Part shown: positions 60,084 through 64,000 of the stretch, one piece after another
Layout: the number at the start of each line of letters is the position of its first letter
Position numbering within the stretch: position 1 is the first letter of the stretch
Source: Streptomyces kronopolitis
Lineage (GTDB): Bacteria; Actinomycetota; Actinomycetes; Streptomycetales; Streptomycetaceae
Length of the DNA: 64,000 nucleotides
NCBI RefSeq assembly: GCF_014646275.1
Contig: NZ_BMND01000015.1
Span: 112,745-176,744, forward strand
Reading direction: 5' to 3'
Notes under the pieces: generated by a model
Database searches by the model: none
The model's input: only the letters and a program-made list of their open reading frames with translations
Told to the model about the DNA's origin: nothing
Made by a program: the position numbers and the translations under genes

Positions 60084-61307
60084 GTGGTGCGGGTGCGGCA
60101 GGACAGGGAGCCGGTGGGCGGCGGGTCGGGAGGGGGCACGGCCGGGCCGCGGGGCGCGGGCCCCGGGGTGACGGTGTTGCTGACGGCCGCGATGGCCTTC
60201 TCGATGGTGCAGCTCTTCCTGATCGGCGCGCTCGGGCCGCGGCTGGTCGGTGAGTTGGGCATCTCCCGTACGGTGCTGGGCCTGACCACGACGGCGGGGT
60301 TCGGCACGGCGGCGCTGCTGTCACCGGTGGCGGGGCGCCTGGTGGACCGGGTCGGGCCGCGGCGGTGTCTGGTCGCGCTGCTGCTGCTCGCCGCGGTGTC
60401 GCTGGCGCTGATCGGGGCCGCGCCGGGGGCCGTGGTGCTGCTGGCGGCGGTCGCGCTGGGCGGGCTGGCGCAGGCGCTGGCCAATCCGGCGACCAACAAG
60501 CTGATCCTCGCGGCCTTTCCGGCCGAGCGGCGCGGTGCGGTCACCGGGCTCAAGCAGTCGGGTGTGCAGGCCGGTGCCTTCGTGGCGGGGCTGCCGCTGT
60601 CGTTGCTGGCCGCGGGGGTGGGCTGGCGCGGTGCGGTGTGGACGGCGGCCGGTGCGGCGGCGCTGGCCGCGGGATGGGCGGCGTGCGTCCTGCCGCCGGA
60701 TCCGGCGCGGGCCGGCGCCGGTCCGCACTCCACGTCCCTCACCCGCGGTGCGGTCGGGCGGCTGGCGGGGTTCTCGACGCTGCTGGGGTGCGGCATCGCG
60801 TCCGTCAACACCTATCTGGCGCTGTTCGGTGCGCAGCGGCTGGGCCTGGCACCGACCGCGGCGGCCGCGCTGGTGGCGGTCCTCGGGGTGGCGGGCATCG
60901 TGGGCCGGGTGGGGTGGTCGCGCACCGCGGGACGGCCGGGGCGGGCGGGGGTGCTGCCCGGTCTGCTGGCCGCCGGGGCGGTGGGGGCGGCGCTGCTGCT
61001 GGCGCTGGCGCTCGTGCTGCCGTCGCTGGTGTGGCCGGGTGCGGTCGCGGTCGGGGCGTTCGCGGTATCGGCGAACGCGGTGTCGATGGTGCTGGTGTTG
61101 CAGAGCGCGCCGCCGGGGCGTGCGGGGCAGGATTCGGCGCTGGTGTCGGCGGGGTTCTTCGCCGGGTTCGCGGTCGGTCCGCCGCTGTTCGGTGCGCTGG
61201 TGTCGGCGTGCGGGTACGGGCCGGGCTGGCTGCTGGTGGCGGCGGAGTTCGCGGCGGCCGCGGCGGTGGCCGTACCGCTGAGGTCGCGCGACCGCGGGGA
61301 GGCGTGA
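60084..61307 (+). CDS. MFS transporter
   Basis: A 407-residue 12-span transporter of the cyanate/CynX-like group: MAFSMVQLFLIGALGPRLVG in span 1, the loop motif GRLVDRVGPRRCLVALLLLA, and GLKQSGVQAGAFVAGLPLSL in span 5, which is typical of this group. Its stop overlaps the start of a glycosidase-like gene by one base (TGATG), so the transported compound may feed that enzyme. GTG start; the first 30 residues are Gly-rich and may be partly untranslated. Confidence 0.85.
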   Translation: MVRVRQDREPVGGGSGGGTAGPRGAGPGVTVLLTAAMAFSMVQLFLIGALGPRLVGELGISRTVLGLTTTAGFGTAALLSPVAGRLVDRVGPRRCLVALLLLAAVSLALIGAAPGAVVLLAAVALGGLAQALANPATNKLILAAFPAERRGAVTGLKQSGVQAGAFVAGLPLSLLAAGVGWRGAVWTAAGAAALAAGWAACVLPPDPARAGAGPHSTSLTRGAVGRLAGFSTLLGCGIASVNTYLALFGAQRLGLAPTAAAALVAVLGVAGIVGRVGWSRTAGRPGRAGVLPGLLAAGAVGAALLLALALVLPSLVWPGAVAVGAFAVSANAVSMVLVLQSAPPGRAGQDSALVSAGFFAGFAVGPPLFGALVSACGYGPGWLLVAAEFAAAAAVAVPLRSRDRGEA

Positions 61308-62416
61308 TGGGCGCGCTGCGGGCGGCGGGCGCGCGTGGTGAAGCCGACTGGGCCGGGCGGGCGTTGGCGGCCGTGCTGGAGCGGGTGGCCGTGACGGCGG
61401 ACGAGGTCGGGGCGCGCTTCCCGCTGTACGCGGATCCGTGTACCGGTGCGTGGAAGACCACCGCGCGGGGCTCGTGGACGGGTGGCTGCTGGGCCGGGCT
61501 GCTGTGGTTGCGCGCGCTGTCCTCGGGTGCCCCGGAGGACCGGGCGGCGGCGGCACGCTGTACCGGGCGGCTCGGCCACTGGGTCGAACAGGACACCGCC
61601 ACCCGCGGGTTGGTGCTCTGGTACGGCACCGCACTGGCCGCCGGGCCGGGCGGCGACGGGGCGGCGGCCGCGCTGCGGGACCGGGCGGCACGGGCCTGCC
61701 TCGCCGCGTACGAGCCGGAATGGGGCGTGGTGCCGTGGGGTGGCGCGTTCGGTGGTCCGCGGCTGCTGGCGCGTGCGGACGGCGTGCCGGGGCTGGTGCC
61801 GCTGCTGGCCGGGGCGCCGGGTGGCGGACGGGACGCCGCCCACGGGCATCTGACCCGGCATCTGGCGCTGTGCCTGGCCGAGGATCCGCCCCGCCCGGCC
61901 TGGCAGGCGCTGCCGGACGGGACCTGGGCGGCGTATGACGAGCCCGCACCGGGCTGGAGTCGTACGGCGGGATGGCTGCTGTTGGGGATCGCGGACGGGC
62001 TCTCGCACCTCCCGGAGAGCGGGCTGTGGGAGACGGCAGGGCGGCTGGTGGCACTGCGTACGGCGCCCGGTGCGGCGCTCGTGCCGCCGGCTCAGGACGG
62101 CCCGCCGGGCGCGGGGCCCGCGCCGGGCCCGCCGGACACCTCCGCCGCCGCGATCGAGGCGGTGGCGGCGCTGAAGCTGGCCGCGCTCGCCCGGGCGGCC
62201 GGCCGCGGGGCCGAGGGCGCGCGGCTGGCGGGTTGGGGTCGGCGGATTCTGCACCGGCTGAGCGTGGCGCATCTGTCCCCCACGGGCGCGCTGCGCGACG
62301 GCTGCTACGACGCCGCCCGCGGTCTGGCCACGGGCCACGAGCTGGTCTGGGGGGACTTCTTCTTCGCGTGGGGGCTGGCGCTGCTCACCGGGCTGGTGGC
62401 GCCGGACACGATGTGA
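61307..62416 (+). CDS. six-hairpin glycosidase-like (GH88-type) protein
   Basis: A 369-residue protein reading as an (alpha/alpha)6 barrel: GAWKTTARGSWTGGCWAGLL at the front, GWSRTAGWLLLGIADGLSHL in the middle and GLATGHELVWGDFFFAWGLA at the end. Those blocks match unsaturated glucuronyl hydrolase (GH88/GH105) proteins; a conserved catalytic Asp would be in one of the helix ends but I cannot place it firmly. Translation is coupled to the MFS gene upstream. Its last 32 bases overlap the acyl-CoA dehydrogenase gene on the other strand. Confidence 0.75.
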   Translation: MGALRAAGARGEADWAGRALAAVLERVAVTADEVGARFPLYADPCTGAWKTTARGSWTGGCWAGLLWLRALSSGAPEDRAAAARCTGRLGHWVEQDTATRGLVLWYGTALAAGPGGDGAAAALRDRAARACLAAYEPEWGVVPWGGAFGGPRLLARADGVPGLVPLLAGAPGGGRDAAHGHLTRHLALCLAEDPPRPAWQALPDGTWAAYDEPAPGWSRTAGWLLLGIADGLSHLPESGLWETAGRLVALRTAPGAALVPPAQDGPPGAGPAPGPPDTSAAAIEAVAALKLAALARAAGRGAEGARLAGWGRRILHRLSVAHLSPTGALRDGCYDAARGLATGHELVWGDFFFAWGLALLTGLVAPDTM

Positions 62417-63665
62417 CGGCGGGGTCCGCCGGGTGGTCGCGCAGCACCCGGCGGGCCACCGAGGAGATGTGCAGCTCGTCGGGGCCGTCCAGCAGCCGGG
62501 CCGTGCGGCCGGTGCGGAACAGTGCGGGCAGTGCGGTGTCCGGCCCCAGGCCGGCCGCGCCGTGCACCTGGATCGCGGCATCGGTGACCTGTTGCAGCAT
62601 CCGGGCCGCGGCGACCTTGGCGAGGCCGGTCTCCAGCCGGGCGGAGCCGCCCGCCGCCAGTTCGGCCACCGCCTCGTGGACCAGCGGCCGGGTGGTGCGC
62701 AGGGCCAGCAGGGAGTCGAACACCAGCTGCTGGACGAGCTGGTGGTCGGCCAGCGGGCCGGACCGCCGGGTGCGGGTGCGGGCCCGGGCGCACATCAGGT
62801 CGAAGGCCCGCTCGGCCTGTCCCAGCCAGCGCAGACAGCGCAGGGTGCGGCCCAGCCCGAGTCGTTCCCCGGCGATCCGCAGGGCCTGGCCGCGCGCGCC
62901 GATCAGATGGTCCCCGGGGACGGTGACGCCGTCGAGGGCGATCTCCCACTGGCCGCCCGCGCCCAGGACGGGCAGTTCGCGCAGCACGCGGAAGCCGGGG
63001 GCGGTGGTGGGCACCAGCAGCAGGGACAGCTCCTCGTCGCCGTCCGTCCCGCCGGTGCGGGCCAGTACGGTGACCAGGTCGGCGTCGCCGGCGCCCGAGA
63101 TGAACCACTTCCGGCCGTGCAGGGTCCAGGTGCCGTCGGGACCGGCCTCGGCGCGGGTCGCGGCCTGTGCGGGGTCGGTGCCGGGGGTTTCGGGTTCGGT
63201 CATCGCGTAACAGGTGCGCAGGTCGCCGGTCACGAGGCGCCGTACAAGTCCCTCGCGGACCGCAGTAGTTGCGTGCCGGTCGAGCATCAGCACATCGAGC
63301 AGCGGCGCCGAGCCGAGCGCGGCGGGGCCGTGGTCGCTGGCGCCCTCGGCCTCGGCGAGGTGCGCGTAGTCGGCCAACGGCAGTCCCTGGCCGCCGTGTT
63401 CGGCGGGGAGCGGCAGCGCCCACAGCCCGGCGGCCTTCGCCTCCTGCTGGAGGGTGCGCAGCGCTCTGCGGGCGTCCGGGCCGCCGCCGTCGAGAACCGG
63501 CTCGCAGGGCATCACCCGTTCCCTGACGAACCGTTCGACCCGGTCGCGCAGCGGGATCAGCTCGGGCGGGCAGTGCGGCCGCCCGGACGCGGGGCGCGTG
63601 GGCCGGTCCTCCTCGGCCGGGGCCTCCGTGCGCGTCGTGCCCTGCTCGGAATTCATGGGGTTCAC
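62385..63665 (-). CDS. acyl-CoA dehydrogenase
   Basis: A 426-residue flavoenzyme. The FAD/acyl-CoA block CYAMTEPETPGTDPAQAATR and WFISGAGDADLVTVLARTGG identify the family; the C-terminal helices GLAKVAAARMLQQVTDAAIQ and VHGAAGLGPDTALPALFRTG are typical of the long-chain/FadE-like type. GTG start, with GGAGG seven bases upstream. The divergent gene at the window edge looks like a CoA transferase, which would supply its acyl-CoA. Confidence 0.9.
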   Translation of the reverse strand: MNPMNSEQGTTRTEAPAEEDRPTRPASGRPHCPPELIPLRDRVERFVRERVMPCEPVLDGGGPDARRALRTLQQEAKAAGLWALPLPAEHGGQGLPLADYAHLAEAEGASDHGPAALGSAPLLDVLMLDRHATTAVREGLVRRLVTGDLRTCYAMTEPETPGTDPAQAATRAEAGPDGTWTLHGRKWFISGAGDADLVTVLARTGGTDGDEELSLLLVPTTAPGFRVLRELPVLGAGGQWEIALDGVTVPGDHLIGARGQALRIAGERLGLGRTLRCLRWLGQAERAFDLMCARARTRTRRSGPLADHQLVQQLVFDSLLALRTTRPLVHEAVAELAAGGSARLETGLAKVAAARMLQQVTDAAIQVHGAAGLGPDTALPALFRTGRTARLLDGPDELHISSVARRVLRDHPADPAVTSCPAPPAR

Positions 63666-63838
63666 GGCTTTCCTCCGCATTCACCGGGAACTCGGTGAAC
63701 CGACAGTCCGACTTACTGGCCGTGGAGTTGGTCGGCCCGAGGCGTCGTCCGGTTCCCGCCCGTCCAGATCCGTCCGTCCCCGTCCGTTCAGGTCCGTGCG
63801 AGACGTGCGGCGCGCTGCCGCCGCCGGAGAGGAATGCC

Positions 63839-64000
63839 GTGGGACACCCCACTGTCATCGGTGCGAGGCGACCGCTGGAGGAGGTGGACCTCCAGGTCTC
63901 GGGACCGGCCGCGCTGACCGCGCCGTCGCTGCGCACGCTGCGGGCGCTCGGTGCCCGCGTCGAGGCGGCACCGGCCGGGCCCGCCGGCCCGCCGTCCGGC
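63839..64000 (+). CDS. probable CaiB/BaiF-type CoA transferase, 5' part only
   Basis: A GTG-started frame with GGAGAGGAA upstream, open to the window end (54 codons). GARRPLEEVDLQVSGPAALT and then APSLRTLRALGARVEAAPAG resemble the first Rossmann unit of class III CoA transferases (LxxVxVxxxGPxxAxxxxxxLxxLGAxVxxxE). Divergent from the acyl-CoA dehydrogenase gene. Partial, so the call is provisional. Confidence 0.5.
   Translation, partial: MGHPTVIGARRPLEEVDLQVSGPAALTAPSLRTLRALGARVEAAPAGPAGPPSG

Overview
The window is high-GC actinobacterial DNA, almost certainly Streptomyces. The signs are strong G/C third-position bias, GTG and TTG starts, rare TTA (bldA-type) leucine codons confined to odd genes, many long GC-rich convergent terminators, and Streptomyces-typical genes such as a 2-methylisoborneol operon, SpoIIE-type phosphatases with HATPase domains and SigB/SigF-like factors. 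No rRNA, tRNA, CRISPR array or replication origin was recognised. The content looks accessory (chromosome arm-like), not core.

0-13 kb: a VOC-fold gene; a degraded IS630-type transposase followed by a soluble Ser/Thr kinase, the pair bracketed by 15-bp copies of an IS terminus; a dienelactone-hydrolase-like gene; an aminoglycoside-phosphotransferase-like gene; a DHFR/RibD-like reductase; a divergent TetR/amidase pair with a 16-bp palindromic operator; an orphan lipoprotein solute-binding protein; a nucleotidyltransferase; a tandem GNAT protein; and a divergent LysE exporter/Lrp pair.

13-17 kb: the 2-methylisoborneol operon (minus strand). A family 2B encapsulin shell protein with a cyclic-nucleotide-binding domain comes first, then 2-methylisoborneol synthase, then geranyl diphosphate 2-C-methyltransferase, ended by a strong bidirectional terminator.

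17-29 kb: a scarred region. It holds a DUF1259-type protein, small hypothetical genes, an enoyl-CoA hydratase broken by an apparent single-base deletion, an HSL-type hydrolase plus MDR oxidoreductase operon, a multiply damaged IS5-type transposase, and facing remnants of a nitroreductase and a TetR regulator fused to a second IS5-type transposase end.

29-44 kb: a metal and stress block. It has two CDF transporters, a SigB/SigF-like sigma factor flanked by two anti-sigma-type ATPases, CsbD, a small hydrophobic protein, glgX, a GH15 hydrolase and a bacterioferritin-like protein. A CHASE3 histidine kinase and a response regulator-PP2C overlap on the minus strand and diverge from a regulator with a response-regulator domain.

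44-54 kb: a catabolic operon (MFS, carboxymuconolactone-decarboxylase-like, BKACE) diverges from an AraC activator. An SDR gene follows. Next comes a perfect iron box in front of a 66-codon gene, then an accessory SufS/SufU pair with an unknown third protein, diverging from an overlapping HD-hydrolase/P-loop kinase pair.

54-64 kb: small zinc-ribbon and secreted proteins, a large GAF-PP2C-HATPase phosphatase, an ECF sigma factor with a Met/His-rich membrane protein, an MFS transporter overlapping a six-hairpin-glycosidase-like gene, an acyl-CoA dehydrogenase and the start of a probable CoA-transferase gene cut by the window edge.
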